Under the pieces are notes generated by a model. That model searched no databases. It had not been told where the DNA came from and saw only the letters and a list, made by a program, of their open reading frames with translations. 64,000 nucleotides of DNA from Treponema saccharophilum DSM 2985 (lineage in GTDB: Bacteria > Spirochaetota > Spirochaetia > Treponematales > Treponemataceae): positions 149,820 through 213,819 of the forward strand of contig NZ_AGRW01000051.1 in assembly GCF_000255555.1 (NCBI RefSeq). The letters are read 5' to 3'. Made by a program: the position numbers and the translations under genes. Below are positions 8,215-17,254 of this stretch, piece by piece (positions within the stretch are counted from its first letter, which is position 1; every line of letters begins with the position of its first letter).

Positions 8215-9648
8215 ATGGACAAGAAAAACCAATCCGAATTCACCGCATACTTCAAAAGGAACTTCTGGAGGACGAGCTCCTTCACGTCCGGGTTCCTGCT
8301 CATGCTGTGCGACTGCGTGACGATAATGCTGTCAATCGGCATATCCTTCTTCATAATAAATTTCATAAACCACTCGTGGATAAATTTCCGCTCGTTCTAC
8401 ACATACGGGATATACCTCCCGCCAATCCTCGCGGTGTTCTACGCGGCGGGGCTGTATCCGGGTTTTGTCCTGCCGCCAGAGGACGAGGTCAAGAAATTCT
8501 CGATATGCACGTTCTTCGCGTTCGTCGGGATTGCGCTGTCGATAAAGGTCGAGGACGCGGACGACAAGATTCCGCTGATGGTCGCGCTCATTCTCGCGAC
8601 TCCGTTCGCCTCGCTCATGCTCCCGCTCGGACGAGAGGTTGCGCGGCACCAGTTCGGGAAGCACAAATGGTACGGCGTCCCCGCGGTCATCTACGAGAGC
8701 GGGAAAAGCGGCATGTTCATAACGGAGCGTCTCATGAAGAGGCCTGACTTCGGCTACAAGCCAGCGATAATAATCGACAGCAAGGCGGACGGGATATCCG
8801 TCCTCAACGGCATTCCCGTGTACCCGCCTTCGGTCGAGATTTTCGAGGAGATAAAGAAGCGCGGTATAAAGGTCGCGATTCTCTGCGATTACGAGCCGGA
8901 CATAACCGACATCAACTCATATTACCGCTACACGATACAGATTCCGAAAATCCAGGACACGAACACGATAACGATGAACGTCCGCGACTTCGGCGGAATC
9001 CTCGGCTTCTCCTCGACGCACAACCTGACGAAGGGGTTCGGGCTCCTCCTCAAGCGCGCCGTTGACCTCTTCATACTGCTCCTCTCAAGCCCCGTAACGG
9101 TTCCCGTGATAGCGGTCGTCGCGGCAATCGTCAAGCTGACGAGCGAGGGGCCGGTCTTCTACGGGCACAAGAGAATCGGGAAGAACGGGAAGGAATTCAA
9201 ATGCTGGAAATTCCGCTCGATGGTCGTGAACGCCGACAAGATGCTCGACAAGATTCTGGCGGAGAACCCGGACATGCGCGCGGAATGGGAGCGCGACAGG
9301 AAATTCACGAACGACCCTCGCGTGACTAAAATAGGGAAGATTCTGAGGAAGACGAGCATCGACGAGCTTCCGCAGTTCTTCAACATACTTGTCGGGGAGA
9401 TGAGCTTCGTAGGTCCGCGCCCCGTCACGACGCCAGAGCTGACGAAATACGGGCACAAGAAGGACTTCATCCTCTCCGTGCAGCCTGGGCTGAGCGGAAT
9501 GTGGCAGATTTCCGGACGCTCGGACACGGGATACGAGGAGAGGATAACGCTCGACTCGTACTACATTCAGAACTGGTCGATATGGCTGGATTTGTGGATA
9601 ATCTGCAAGACGATATACGTCGTAATAAAAGGAAAAGGAGCATACTGA
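8215..9648 (+). CDS. Polyprenyl-phosphate glycosyl-1-phosphate transferase (WbaP/RfbP-like)
   Basis: 477 residues. Several N-terminal membrane helices (within about 20-145) precede a Rossmann-like middle domain and a C-terminal catalytic domain with GHKRIGKNGKEFKCWKFRSM, DELPQFFNILVGEMSFVGPRP and QPGLSGMWQISGRS, the diagnostic blocks of this family. The enzyme moves a sugar-1-phosphate from a nucleotide donor onto undecaprenyl phosphate at the inner membrane and so starts the repeat unit that the upstream glycosyltransferases extend. GGAAG lies about 9 bases before the ATG. The next gene begins on the base after its stop codon. Confidence 0.9.
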   Translation: MDKKNQSEFTAYFKRNFWRTSSFTSGFLLMLCDCVTIMLSIGISFFIINFINHSWINFRSFYTYGIYLPPILAVFYAAGLYPGFVLPPEDEVKKFSICTFFAFVGIALSIKVEDADDKIPLMVALILATPFASLMLPLGREVARHQFGKHKWYGVPAVIYESGKSGMFITERLMKRPDFGYKPAIIIDSKADGISVLNGIPVYPPSVEIFEEIKKRGIKVAILCDYEPDITDINSYYRYTIQIPKIQDTNTITMNVRDFGGILGFSSTHNLTKGFGLLLKRAVDLFILLLSSPVTVPVIAVVAAIVKLTSEGPVFYGHKRIGKNGKEFKCWKFRSMVVNADKMLDKILAENPDMRAEWERDRKFTNDPRVTKIGKILRKTSIDELPQFFNILVGEMSFVGPRPVTTPELTKYGHKKDFILSVQPGLSGMWQISGRSDTGYEERITLDSYYIQNWSIWLDLWIICKTIYVVIKGKGAY

Positions 9649-11244
9649 ATGAATCTCGCACCAAAGGCAATCCTTGCAGCAGCGATACTTTCCGCATCAG
9701 GTGCGGCGATGGCGGAGAAATTCCGGATAGCCGACATAGACTACGAGCTTGACGGGACGAAGCAATACGCGGTCGAGAAGGCCGTCGAGGTCAACACGAA
9801 GCGCGTGTTCTCCTCATACGAGGAATTCCACGCGTACATGGACAACCTCCAGCAGGAATTCACGAACCAGCGCGTATTCGACACGGCGGAGCTGACGTAC
9901 CGGTACGAGTACGAGGACGGAACGACGGGCGACACGCCGAAAGGAGACGATGACGGCGAAAGCATAACGATTGTCCACGCGCACCTGCGCGCCACCGACT
10001 CGAAGCACATGCTACTCGTCCCCTACCCCAAATACAATTCGAACAGCGGGCTGAACCTCAAGCTCAAGCTCAAGGACATGAATTTTCTCGGGACGATGAG
10101 CGTGCTCTCGTCTGACATCAACTTCTCCATCGAATACGACGAGCAGGACAGCTCGGACAAGGACTACGTAATCGGGGCGAATTTCAGCTACGACTACCCG
10201 TTCAAAGCAGGTCCCTTCGACTCATCGTGGAACAACTCGTTCGGAATCGACATGACGCTCGGCGAGACCATCCCCGAATTCAGCTACGAGACCGGGTTCA
10301 CGTTCGAGCTTCCGTTCGACACGTATTCCATAAAGCTCGACTTGACGGAGGGAATCTACCGCGACATGGACTACGAGGAATACGGCGACGAACTTTACTT
10401 CAAGACGGACGCGACATTCTCGCTCCCGCTGAAAATCGCGGAGATAGAGAACTGGGGAAGCGTCAAGTGGACGCCGTCCGTCGAATTCGAGGTGAACTAC
10501 GACAAGGACGGAATCTCCCCCGAGAACTCCGACATATCGAGCCCGCTCCTGACGTTCGGGCACTCGATAGGAACGGAAAGAATCGACTGGCTCGGGAATT
10601 TCAGGAACGGCCTTTCCGTATCGTTCGGGCAGACGGTCGGATACAACTTCCAGAAGGACACGTATCCCGTGAAGGTCTATTCAAAGCTGAAGGCATACAA
10701 GGCGTTCAAATACGCGGGGATTTCGGCGCAGGCGTACGCGTTCGCGGCAATGGACGGGAGCGAGAAAATCGGCTCCATGCTCCGCGGCATAAAGGACGAC
10801 CAGTATTACGCCGACTACGACAAGAAGGCGCTCGACGTCCCCGCGGCAATCGTATTCAGCCTCGACATACCCGTCCACATAGTGACGACGGACTGGACGG
10901 GATGGATAGGCTGGGTTTTCGGCGAGGAGTCGTGGATTTCGCGGCACACAGGATGGATGCGCTACTTCGACTTCGAGCTACAGCTCTCTCCGTTCGGGGA
11001 CATGGCGCTCGCGAAGAACGACGTGACGGGAAAAGCGTTCGCGATAAAGGACGGATGGTACGCCGGAGGACTTGAGATGCTCGTCTACCCCGCAAAATGG
11101 CGCAGCCTTGTCGTCAGGGGAAGCGTCGGAATCGATGCGGGAAGAAAAATCGTGGACAAAGTCGTGGACAAGCTTTTCGACAGCAGCTGGAGGAAAAACT
11201 GCTCCGCAGTCGAGATATATATCGGAATCGGTCTCCAGTACTGA
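9649..11244 (+). CDS. Predicted outer-membrane beta-barrel protein
   Basis: 531 residues, starting directly after the phosphoglycosyltransferase stop. It has a signal peptide with a predicted cut near ASGAAMA. Residues about 23-80 have a helix-strand pattern that could be one POTRA-like unit. The rest is a long run of alternating strands rich in Tyr, Trp, Gly and Asp, ending in an aromatic residue (LQY), as expected for an outer-membrane barrel. I do not recognise the family. Its position at the end of a polysaccharide operon suggests, but does not show, a role in exporting or anchoring the polymer. Confidence 0.6.
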   Translation: MNLAPKAILAAAILSASGAAMAEKFRIADIDYELDGTKQYAVEKAVEVNTKRVFSSYEEFHAYMDNLQQEFTNQRVFDTAELTYRYEYEDGTTGDTPKGDDDGESITIVHAHLRATDSKHMLLVPYPKYNSNSGLNLKLKLKDMNFLGTMSVLSSDINFSIEYDEQDSSDKDYVIGANFSYDYPFKAGPFDSSWNNSFGIDMTLGETIPEFSYETGFTFELPFDTYSIKLDLTEGIYRDMDYEEYGDELYFKTDATFSLPLKIAEIENWGSVKWTPSVEFEVNYDKDGISPENSDISSPLLTFGHSIGTERIDWLGNFRNGLSVSFGQTVGYNFQKDTYPVKVYSKLKAYKAFKYAGISAQAYAFAAMDGSEKIGSMLRGIKDDQYYADYDKKALDVPAAIVFSLDIPVHIVTTDWTGWIGWVFGEESWISRHTGWMRYFDFELQLSPFGDMALAKNDVTGKAFAIKDGWYAGGLEMLVYPAKWRSLVVRGSVGIDAGRKIVDKVVDKLFDSSWRKNCSAVEIYIGIGLQY

Positions 11245-11293
11245 ACGGAAAGGCGCGGTTCATCATTCATCTGATTTTTTGCCGCAACAAAAA

Positions 11294-11320
11294 ATCCCGC
11301 CCAAAACGGGCGGGATTTTT
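11294..11320. terminator. Bidirectional terminator
   Basis: Stem ATCCCGCCC/GGGCGGGAT (11294-11302 with 11308-11316) has T residues on the plus-strand side and A residues on the other. It sits between the convergent barrel-protein and hyp-cluster genes and can stop both. Confidence 0.9.
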
Positions 11321-11392
11321 CATGTCCTATAGCAGATTGCCTTGGAAGGCGCCGCTCTGAACGAACCGATGCCGAAACGAGCTTCTTTCCGC

Positions 11393-11701
11393 TTACTCCG
11401 CCACATCGGTGCGCGAAATCTCTTTTCCGGCCTTCTTCAGCTGCAAAAGAGAAACAAGCCCGAAAAAGGCACAGCCGGAAGCGATGATTACAGCACCGAG
11501 AAGCGCGTCTTCGGCGCTGATGTCGAAAAACGGCTCGCCGCCAAGCACGCTTGCGATGCCGTCAACGCTCCACATCAAGGCCGCAGCCCAGAACATGAGG
11601 AGCGTCGCTTTTAGGGCGACAGCGTTTCCGGCATTCTTCCCGCCGAACAGATAAATCACCGAAAAAACGGACGCGCTTAAAATCGTCAAAATCAAGCACA
11701 T
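11393..11701 (-). CDS. Small membrane protein, last gene of the hyp cluster
   Basis: 102 residues from MCLILTILSA. The frame is open further upstream, but that part is an arginine-rich shadow of the previous gene. Its ATG overlaps the stop of the upstream gene by one base (TGATG), so translation is coupled. Three hydrophobic segments (about 1-18, 27-45 and 66-88) predict a small inner-membrane protein. There is no recognised domain. Being the terminal gene of the hypB-oxidoreductase-hypA-DUF5692 unit, it may be a small subunit or an accessory protein; this is inference from position only. Confidence 0.6.
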   Translation of the reverse strand: MCLILTILSASVFSVIYLFGGKNAGNAVALKATLLMFWAAALMWSVDGIASVLGGEPFFDISAEDALLGAVIIASGCAFFGLVSLLQLKKAGKEISRTDVAE

Positions 11702-12099
11702 CAGACAGCCCCCCGAATCATACCGGCGCACCGTTTTGAGCGCCTCCTGAAAAGGGCGCTTATGCCGACTGCCGCGCCCCAGACTGCGGTAACGAGAACA
11801 GCCATCCCCACTCCGACAGTCGCCATCTCGTGAAGCATTTCCGGAATATCTTCGGGATTTTTCATTGCCGTCAGGAAAGGCGGGTACAAAACGACTTCGC
11901 CGTGATAGATATGCTCGATTGCGAGAAGAAAACTTCCGCCGTAAAGCATTTTCTCGAGATTCCTGATGCTCACTTTTATTTCGGCGAGCTTTTCCTTTTT
12001 TGCCTCGCCGATGACGCCGTCCGCATTCCGCCTGAAAACGACAGCCTTGACAGCCGTAACGATTACAGCCTCCGCCAATGGTACCGTAAAACATGCCAT
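11701..12099 (-). CDS. Small membrane protein of the hyp cluster
   Basis: 132 residues. A hydrophobic stretch opens the protein (MACFTVPLAEAVIVTAVKAVVF), then a charged helix (residues 23-50), then further hydrophobic segments near 53-75 and 88-115 and a basic C-terminus. It starts 12 bases after the DUF5692 gene stop, with AGGAGATAA upstream of the ATG, and is coupled to the next small membrane protein. No family is recognised. It and its partner could be membrane subunits of a redox complex with the DUF5692 protein. Confidence 0.6.
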   Translation of the reverse strand: MACFTVPLAEAVIVTAVKAVVFRRNADGVIGEAKKEKLAEIKVSIRNLEKMLYGGSFLLAIEHIYHGEVVLYPPFLTAMKNPEDIPEMLHEMATVGVGMAVLVTAVWGAAVGISALFRRRSKRCAGMIRGAV

Positions 12100-12111
12100 A
12101 TGTATTATCTC

Positions 12112-13188
12112 CTATTCTGCCCGTGCCATTGCTTCCTCAAAATCCTTCGTTCCAACCCAAATCTCGTTGGTGTAAGGATTTTTCCTAGCGGCAACAGAGC
12201 GTTTTATAATCATGGCAAGAACAACAACGTTGATTGCGAGCGCGAGCATTGCTACAACTCCCTGCGGAACCGGGTTCGCCTTGATTCCCGTCGTGGCGAT
12301 GTCTGCAACCTGTGTCAAATCGAATGCGTTCAGATTCTGAACGTTGTTCGCATAAAGAGAAGGCAAAACTGCGCAATTCTTAATCTGGAAGAGAGGGAAA
12401 ACCTGGGCGAACATGCACCATAGTGCGAGCGTATTCGCGCGGTTCTGAATCCAGCCGCCCTTGTTCCAGAAAGCAGCCGCGAATGTCGGAGCAAGAAGAA
12501 GCGCAACACCGCAGTACCAAGAATGAGTCGGAAGGTTCGCGTAAGTGTACTGGAAGTTCCAAACGTCGTAAGCGAGGATGAACCAGATTGTCATGTCCGG
12601 CCAGAGCATATCCTGATGATGCTTGTCTTTTGAAGAATAGATTCCCCACCAGCCGGTCATACAAAGAATGTTCAAAATACCTGCGATTCCGTTTGCCCAG
12701 TTCCACCAGCCGCCGTAAAGCCATACGTTCTCGCTTGATTTCCACCAGCGGTCGCCTGTGGCTGCAAGCGCCTGCGAACCTCGGATTGCGCTCTCAAAAT
12801 CAGATGCAACTGCAATCAAAATGTTGATTCCGACGATAACAAAAGGCCAAGCCTTGAACCAGTGAGCCTTTCCGAGTTTTCCCCATTTGTATTTCAAAAC
12901 CATGAAGCCGATACAGCCGATATCTGCCGCGTAGAGTTTTGCGTAGTGGAACCAACCGTTCATGTACAAATAAGTCTGATTCTTCAAAGCCCATTCTGCG
13001 CCGCCTGCGGCAGCGACAGCAACCACAACAAAGTAAGCCGTGAGCGCGAGCGGAAGAGCAACGAGAAGCGCAATTCCGCCAGCCTTAGTCCTGCGGGCGA
13101 TTTCGTTCGCAAGAATCAATCCGACAAATACGGCACACCAGCCCAAAAGCTGACTTACTGCCGTTGTCCCGTAAATTTGAAATAACAT
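12112..13188 (-). CDS. Polytopic membrane protein, DUF5692-like
   Basis: 358 residues. I start it at MLFQIYGTT because a perfect AGGAGGA lies 4-5 bases upstream; an earlier in-frame start would add 17 polar residues. Eight or more membrane helices are visible, with many Trp and Tyr residues (YGGWWNWANG, TGWWGIYSS, LAYDVWNFQYTYANLPTHSWY). My recollection is that this is the DUF5692 family of anaerobe membrane proteins of unknown function; that name needs a profile search. It lies between hypA and two small membrane genes, so it is the likely membrane anchor or transporter of this cluster. Confidence 0.65.
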   Translation of the reverse strand: MLFQIYGTTAVSQLLGWCAVFVGLILANEIARRTKAGGIALLVALPLALTAYFVVVAVAAAGGAEWALKNQTYLYMNGWFHYAKLYAADIGCIGFMVLKYKWGKLGKAHWFKAWPFVIVGINILIAVASDFESAIRGSQALAATGDRWWKSSENVWLYGGWWNWANGIAGILNILCMTGWWGIYSSKDKHHQDMLWPDMTIWFILAYDVWNFQYTYANLPTHSWYCGVALLLAPTFAAAFWNKGGWIQNRANTLALWCMFAQVFPLFQIKNCAVLPSLYANNVQNLNAFDLTQVADIATTGIKANPVPQGVVAMLALAINVVVLAMIIKRSVAARKNPYTNEIWVGTKDFEEAMARAE

Positions 13189-13232
13189 TTTTTCCTCCTG
13201 AGTGTGCCGGTTTATGGTAAGTGACCGTATCC

Positions 13233-13577
13233 TCAGCACGCTTCAATTTGCTTTATGTTCATTTCGTTCCCAACCTGCAGAACGGTGTTGTCGCTCTTGC
13301 AGTTCGGGCACGTTTTTCCGAATTCGACAGTGCGGTACGTTTTCTTGCAATCATTGCAAATTGTTACCGCCTCAATCGGTTCGATTTTCAGTTCGGAGTT
13401 CTGCATGATTTCTGTCTTTTTGACAGCCCATTTCCAGCAGTCCTGCAAATATTCAGGAACAACTCCGCTAACCTCACCGATTTCAAGTGTCACGCTCTGA
13501 ATTTCAGAAAGTTTGTTTTCCTCGGCAAGATTTTCAAGACGCTTAATTACATGAAAGACAATTCCTAATTCGTGCAT
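13233..13577 (-). CDS. hypA: HypA, nickel metallochaperone
   Basis: 114 residues, full length for HypA/HybF. The N-terminus MHE carries the His2/Glu3 nickel ligands, and the C-terminal zinc site has Cys74, Cys77, Cys90 and Cys93 in two CxxC pairs. HypA passes nickel to hydrogenase large-subunit precursors or, in some bacteria, to other nickel enzymes. Its ATG overlaps the stop of the iron-sulfur flavoprotein by one base (TAATG), so the two are made together. No hydrogenase structural gene or hypCDEF is in the window, so its client is elsewhere or unusual. Confidence 0.92.
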   Translation of the reverse strand: MHELGIVFHVIKRLENLAEENKLSEIQSVTLEIGEVSGVVPEYLQDCWKWAVKKTEIMQNSELKIEPIEAVTICNDCKKTYRTVEFGKTCPNCKSDNTVLQVGNEMNIKQIEAC

Positions 13578-16303
13578 TATTTTTCCAGCGAATTGCGGTT
13601 CGGATTCAAAAGAATCTTGATTTCCCGCTTCAAGATATTCGGCAGGATTGCCTTCAGTTTGTCCTCGCTCTTAATCATGCGGCTTGCGTTCGGGTGCTCG
13701 CGATGCAGGTGAATTGCGTCGAATGCACATTTTGTCGTACAAACGCCGCAGCCAATACACTTGTTTTCGTCAACAACGCTCTGTCCGCAGCTCAAGCAAC
13801 GTGCAGTTTCCTTTTTAATCTGCTCTTCTGTAAAGCAGACTTTTGTTTCCTTGAACTTGCTTCCAACTTCGCTCGCTGTCTTTTTGCCAGGAACCTGACG
13901 AGGCGTGTTGTCGTAGCCCTCAACCTTAATGTTTGACTTGTCAAGTTCAATGAACTCACGCTTGTCGCGTCCGATTGTCATGCTTGAATGCGGCTGAACG
14001 AATCTGTGGATTGAAACAGCAGCCTTTTTGCCGGCCGCAATCGCATCAATCGCGAATTTCGGGCCGGTGTAAACGTCGCCGCCCGCAAAAATATCAGGCT
14101 CGGCAGTCTGATAGGTAAGTCCGTCCGCAACAACGCCGTTTCCGCGCCCAAGCTGAACTTTTGTGTCTTTGAGCATGTCGCCCCAAACAATCGCCTGACC
14201 AATCGAAAGGAACACATTTTCGCACTCAACGGTCATCGTGTCGTTTTCATCATATTTCGGGTTGAATCTGCCAGTTTCGTCTTTTACAGAAACGCATTTT
14301 TTGAACACGATTCCTTTTACTTTTCCGTTTTCGGTCAAAATCTCTTTCGGGCCCCATCCGCAGTTGATTTTGATTCCTTCTTCTTCGGCTTCCTCAATTT
14401 CTTCAAGAGTCGCTGGCATTTCTTTTCGCTGCTCAAGGCAGAATTGCTGAACGTCAGTTCCGCCGCATCGCCATGCAGTACGGCTCACGTCGATGGCAAC
14501 GTTTCCGCCGCCCACAACCACGGTTTTTCCGTTCACTTTGTAATTCTGGTCATCTGCAACGGTTCGCAGGAAGTCTACCGCAGTCATAACGCCCTCAGCC
14601 TCCTCTCCGGCGATTCCGGCCTTGCGTCCGCCCTGGCATCCGATTGCAATGTAGAAAGCCTTGTAGCCCTGTTCCCGGAGCTGGGAAATCGTAACGTCCT
14701 TTCCCACTTCAATTCCAGTTTTGATTTCAACGCCCATTTCCTTCATCACGTCGATTTCTGCCTGGACGACATCCTTTTCGAGTTTGAAGCTTGGAATTCC
14801 GTAAACGAGCATACCTCCGGCAACCTTGTTTTTCTCGAAAACAGTCGGGCGATAGCCTTTTTCCGCCAAGTAGAACGCGCACGAAAGTCCAGCCGGGCCT
14901 CCGCCGATAATCGCGATTTTCTGCTCAAACTCGCCCCTGTTCGAAGGAATAACTTTTTTTGGGATAAACCGTGTCGAAGAGTCCAAATCTTTCTGAGCGA
15001 TGAATTTCTTTACTTCGTCAATGGCAATCGCTTCGTCAATCGTTCCGCGGGTACATGCCGACTCGCACCGCTTGTTGCAGATTCGTCCGCAAACCGCCGG
15101 GAACGGATTTTCTTTCTTGATGAGGGCAAGGGCTTCCGTGTAGCGGCCTTCGCTCGCCATTTTCAAATAGCCCTGAATTCCGATGTGGGCAGGGCAGGCA
15201 GTCTTGCACGGTGCAGTTCCTGTCGAATAACAGTTAGTTCGGTTTGTGTTTCTGTAATCAACGTCCCAGTTTTTCTCGCTCCATTTGTGGTTGTCCGGCA
15301 GAATGTGCTTAGGATATTCAACCTTGCTTCCGTCTTTTTTGCAGAGTTTCTGACCAAGCTTAACAGCCCCGGCCGGGCAATACTCAACGCATCGGCCGCA
15401 GGCAACACACTTGTCGCTTTCAACACGGGCAACATAAGCCGAGCGGGAAAGATTCGGGGTGTTGAAAAGCTGACTCGTTCGGAGCGCGTAACAGACGTTC
15501 ACGTTGCAGTTACAGATGGCAAAAATCTTGTTCTCGCCGTCAATATTCGTAATCTGGTGAACAAATCCGTTGTCCTCGGCGTGCTTCAGGATTTCCATGA
15601 CTTTTTCGCGGGTAACGTAATGACCGCGTTTAGTCTCCACGAGATAATCAGCCATGTCACCAACGCCAATACACCAATCTTCCGGGTCGTCGGCACAGCC
15701 TTCATCAAAAGTGCGTCGGCTCAAACGGCATGAGCACGGAGAAGCCGCGCATTTTCCGTCGTATTTGTCGAGCCAGTGAGAAATGTGCTCAACCGAAACG
15801 CTCTGATTCTCGGCTTCAATCGCCTTTTCCACAGGAATAACGTGCATTCCGATTCCGGCACCGCCCTCCGGAACCATCGGAGTAACTTTCGTAAGCGGCT
15901 CAAAACTCATTCGCTCAAAGAATTTTCCGAGCTTCGGGTGCGCTTCAAGCTGCTTCTGATTCATGTTGGTAAATTCCGCGCTTCCAGGAACGAACATCGG
16001 CAAAATGTACTGTTTTTCGCGTTTCGGGTTTTCCCAGTTGTATTCAATAAGACCGGCCATCGCCATGTCCATAAGGAGATTTTCGAGATATTTTTCGTCC
16101 TTTCCTGTTCGCTTTGCAATCTGCGGGAGCGTAATTGGCTTTCGCACGTCCATCTTGAGCGCAACTTCTGCCATTTCGTCGGTTACGATTTCGTTCAATC
16201 CCCAGTACTCCGGGTCATTTTCGTTTATTTTTCGCCCAAGCCGGTCCGTAATCTTCTGACCAAGCTGCAAAATAAGTGGTCTGACTGTTTCTTTTTCTGC
16301 CAT
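13577..16303 (-). CDS. Large FAD/NAD(P) oxidoreductase with multiple iron-sulfur domains (GltD-related)
   Basis: 908 residues from MAEKETVRP, which has AGAGGT 9 bases upstream; a start 14 codons earlier lacks one. Order: a winged-helix-like region (about 35-100), a Cys-rich segment (CAASPCSC), a ferredoxin motif CVACGRCVEYCP (about 300), the GltD/PreA-type N-terminal Fe-S domain (CKTACPAHIG to CNKRCESAC, about 365-415), FAD-binding GGGPAGLS, NAD(P)-binding VVGGGNVAID, and a C-terminal ferredoxin (CLSCG, CIGCGVCTTKC). It should move electrons between NAD(P)H, FAD and low-potential Fe-S carriers in the cytoplasm. The partner is unknown. It sits between hypB and hypA, which suggests a nickel-linked redox function. 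Confidence 0.85.
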   Translation of the reverse strand: MAEKETVRPLILQLGQKITDRLGRKINENDPEYWGLNEIVTDEMAEVALKMDVRKPITLPQIAKRTGKDEKYLENLLMDMAMAGLIEYNWENPKREKQYILPMFVPGSAEFTNMNQKQLEAHPKLGKFFERMSFEPLTKVTPMVPEGGAGIGMHVIPVEKAIEAENQSVSVEHISHWLDKYDGKCAASPCSCRLSRRTFDEGCADDPEDWCIGVGDMADYLVETKRGHYVTREKVMEILKHAEDNGFVHQITNIDGENKIFAICNCNVNVCYALRTSQLFNTPNLSRSAYVARVESDKCVACGRCVEYCPAGAVKLGQKLCKKDGSKVEYPKHILPDNHKWSEKNWDVDYRNTNRTNCYSTGTAPCKTACPAHIGIQGYLKMASEGRYTEALALIKKENPFPAVCGRICNKRCESACTRGTIDEAIAIDEVKKFIAQKDLDSSTRFIPKKVIPSNRGEFEQKIAIIGGGPAGLSCAFYLAEKGYRPTVFEKNKVAGGMLVYGIPSFKLEKDVVQAEIDVMKEMGVEIKTGIEVGKDVTISQLREQGYKAFYIAIGCQGGRKAGIAGEEAEGVMTAVDFLRTVADDQNYKVNGKTVVVGGGNVAIDVSRTAWRCGGTDVQQFCLEQRKEMPATLEEIEEAEEEGIKINCGWGPKEILTENGKVKGIVFKKCVSVKDETGRFNPKYDENDTMTVECENVFLSIGQAIVWGDMLKDTKVQLGRGNGVVADGLTYQTAEPDIFAGGDVYTGPKFAIDAIAAGKKAAVSIHRFVQPHSSMTIGRDKREFIELDKSNIKVEGYDNTPRQVPGKKTASEVGSKFKETKVCFTEEQIKKETARCLSCGQSVVDENKCIGCGVCTTKCAFDAIHLHREHPNASRMIKSEDKLKAILPNILKREIKILLNPNRNSLEK

Positions 16304-16358
16304 TTTTTTTGTACCTCTAAAAATTGTCATTTCGACTTCGCTCAATGACCGTTTTGTT

Positions 16359-17027
16359 TTACTGATTATGAATGCTCACTTCGCCCAAAAGCCAGTCCGT
16401 CCAGTCTTTAACGCCTTCGCCAGTCTTCGCGCTAATCGGGAAGATTTTTACGTTCTTGTTGAGCTTCCCAACGTAATCGCGAAGTTTTTCCATATCAAAA
16501 TCAAAATACGGCATAACGTCAATTTTGTTGATGATGAGAGCGTCAACCTTGCTGAACATGAGAGGATACTTTAACGGCTTGTCGTGTCCTTCCGGAACAG
16601 AAAGAATCATAACGTTCTTTGCAGCCCCCGTGTCAAACTCGGCAGGGCAAATAAGATTTCCAACATTTTCCAGAACGACCAAATCCAAATCGTCGTATTT
16701 AAGTTCGTTTAAGCCTTGCTCGGTCATTGCCGCATCCAAATGACACATTCCGCCAGTGTGCAGCTGAATCGACTTGACTCCAGCTCTAGCCATCGTTTCA
16801 GCATCCACACTTGAATCAATATCAGCTTCCATGATTCCGATTTTAATTCTGTCTTTTAGGGATTCGACTGTGCGCAGCAATGTAGTAGTCTTTCCGCTGC
16901 CCGGTGACGACATAAGATTCATCAGGAACGTTTTCTTTGACTTGAGTTTGTCGCGCAAAACCTGAGCCTCTTTGTCGTTGTCGGCAAGAATGTTTTCCTT
17001 AACTTCGATAACGCGAATATCAGACAT
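16359..17027 (-). CDS. hypB: HypB, nickel-insertion GTPase
   Basis: 222 residues. The G1/Walker A loop is SPGSGKTT (41-48), followed by the switch region MEADIDSSVDAETM, the HTGGMCHLDA metal-site segment, NLICPAEFD, NKIDVMPYF (the guanine-specificity NKxD) and ISAKTGEG. The N-terminal CxxCGC high-affinity nickel motif of E. coli HypB is absent, as in many HypB proteins. It delivers nickel together with HypA. It is the first gene of the cluster, with AGGAAG before the ATG and an extended -10 promoter and a palindrome upstream. Confidence 0.92.
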   Translation of the reverse strand: MSDIRVIEVKENILADNDKEAQVLRDKLKSKKTFLMNLMSSPGSGKTTTLLRTVESLKDRIKIGIMEADIDSSVDAETMARAGVKSIQLHTGGMCHLDAAMTEQGLNELKYDDLDLVVLENVGNLICPAEFDTGAAKNVMILSVPEGHDKPLKYPLMFSKVDALIINKIDVMPYFDFDMEKLRDYVGKLNKNVKIFPISAKTGEGVKDWTDWLLGEVSIHNQ

Positions 17028-17065
17028 ATTTTATTCTTCCTAAAAATGATATTTATACTTTTAAG

Positions 17066-17104
17066 CTGATAGTCACGCTATCAGTAATCACGAGATTATA
17101 TCAC
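17066..17104 (-). promoter_or_regulatory. hypB promoter with operator-like palindrome
   Basis: On the minus strand an extended -10 (TGaTATAAT, hexamer at 17095-17100) precedes a perfect 7-bp inverted repeat CTGATAG-tcacg-CTATCAG (17066-17084). The palindrome would lie at about +5 to +25 of the transcript, where a bound repressor would block the cluster; it could instead form an mRNA hairpin. The -35 is poor. Confidence 0.45.
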
Positions 17105-17197
17105 CTTCCCGCCCAAAATAAAAGATACATTCATATGGATTTCAGAATTTCACCATGACACATTAGAACAGTTCCATTATTTTCCGGACATAAAATT

Positions 17198-17237
17198 GCC
17201 CCCGAAACGCGGACTTCCTTCATCCGGCATCGGGGGC
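17198..17237 (-). terminator. Terminator after the TPR gene
   Basis: Stem GCCCCCGA/TCGGGGGC (17198-17205 with 17230-17237) with a further CGG/CCG pair inside lies just after the stop of the TPR gene on the minus strand. It is followed by an AT-rich but not pure T tract. Confidence 0.6.
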
Positions 17238-17254
17238 GTTTTCGATACGGCAGA

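Noticed and set aside
11702..12094. An upstream extension of the 102-residue membrane protein
   Set aside because: The extension is Arg/Gly/Ser-rich and overlaps a better membrane-protein frame; a TGATG coupled start at 11701 is natural.
14444..15733. A 429-codon plus-strand frame opposite the iron-sulfur flavoprotein
   Set aside because: Antisense shadow. The minus-strand protein has complete FAD, NAD(P) and ferredoxin motifs.
16325..16358. A short palindrome-like sequence around GACTTCGCTCAATGACC between hypB and the oxidoreductase, reminiscent of the 37681 hairpin loop
   Set aside because: Only a few bases are shared (CTTCGCTC) and the stem is weak; not enough to call a repeat family.
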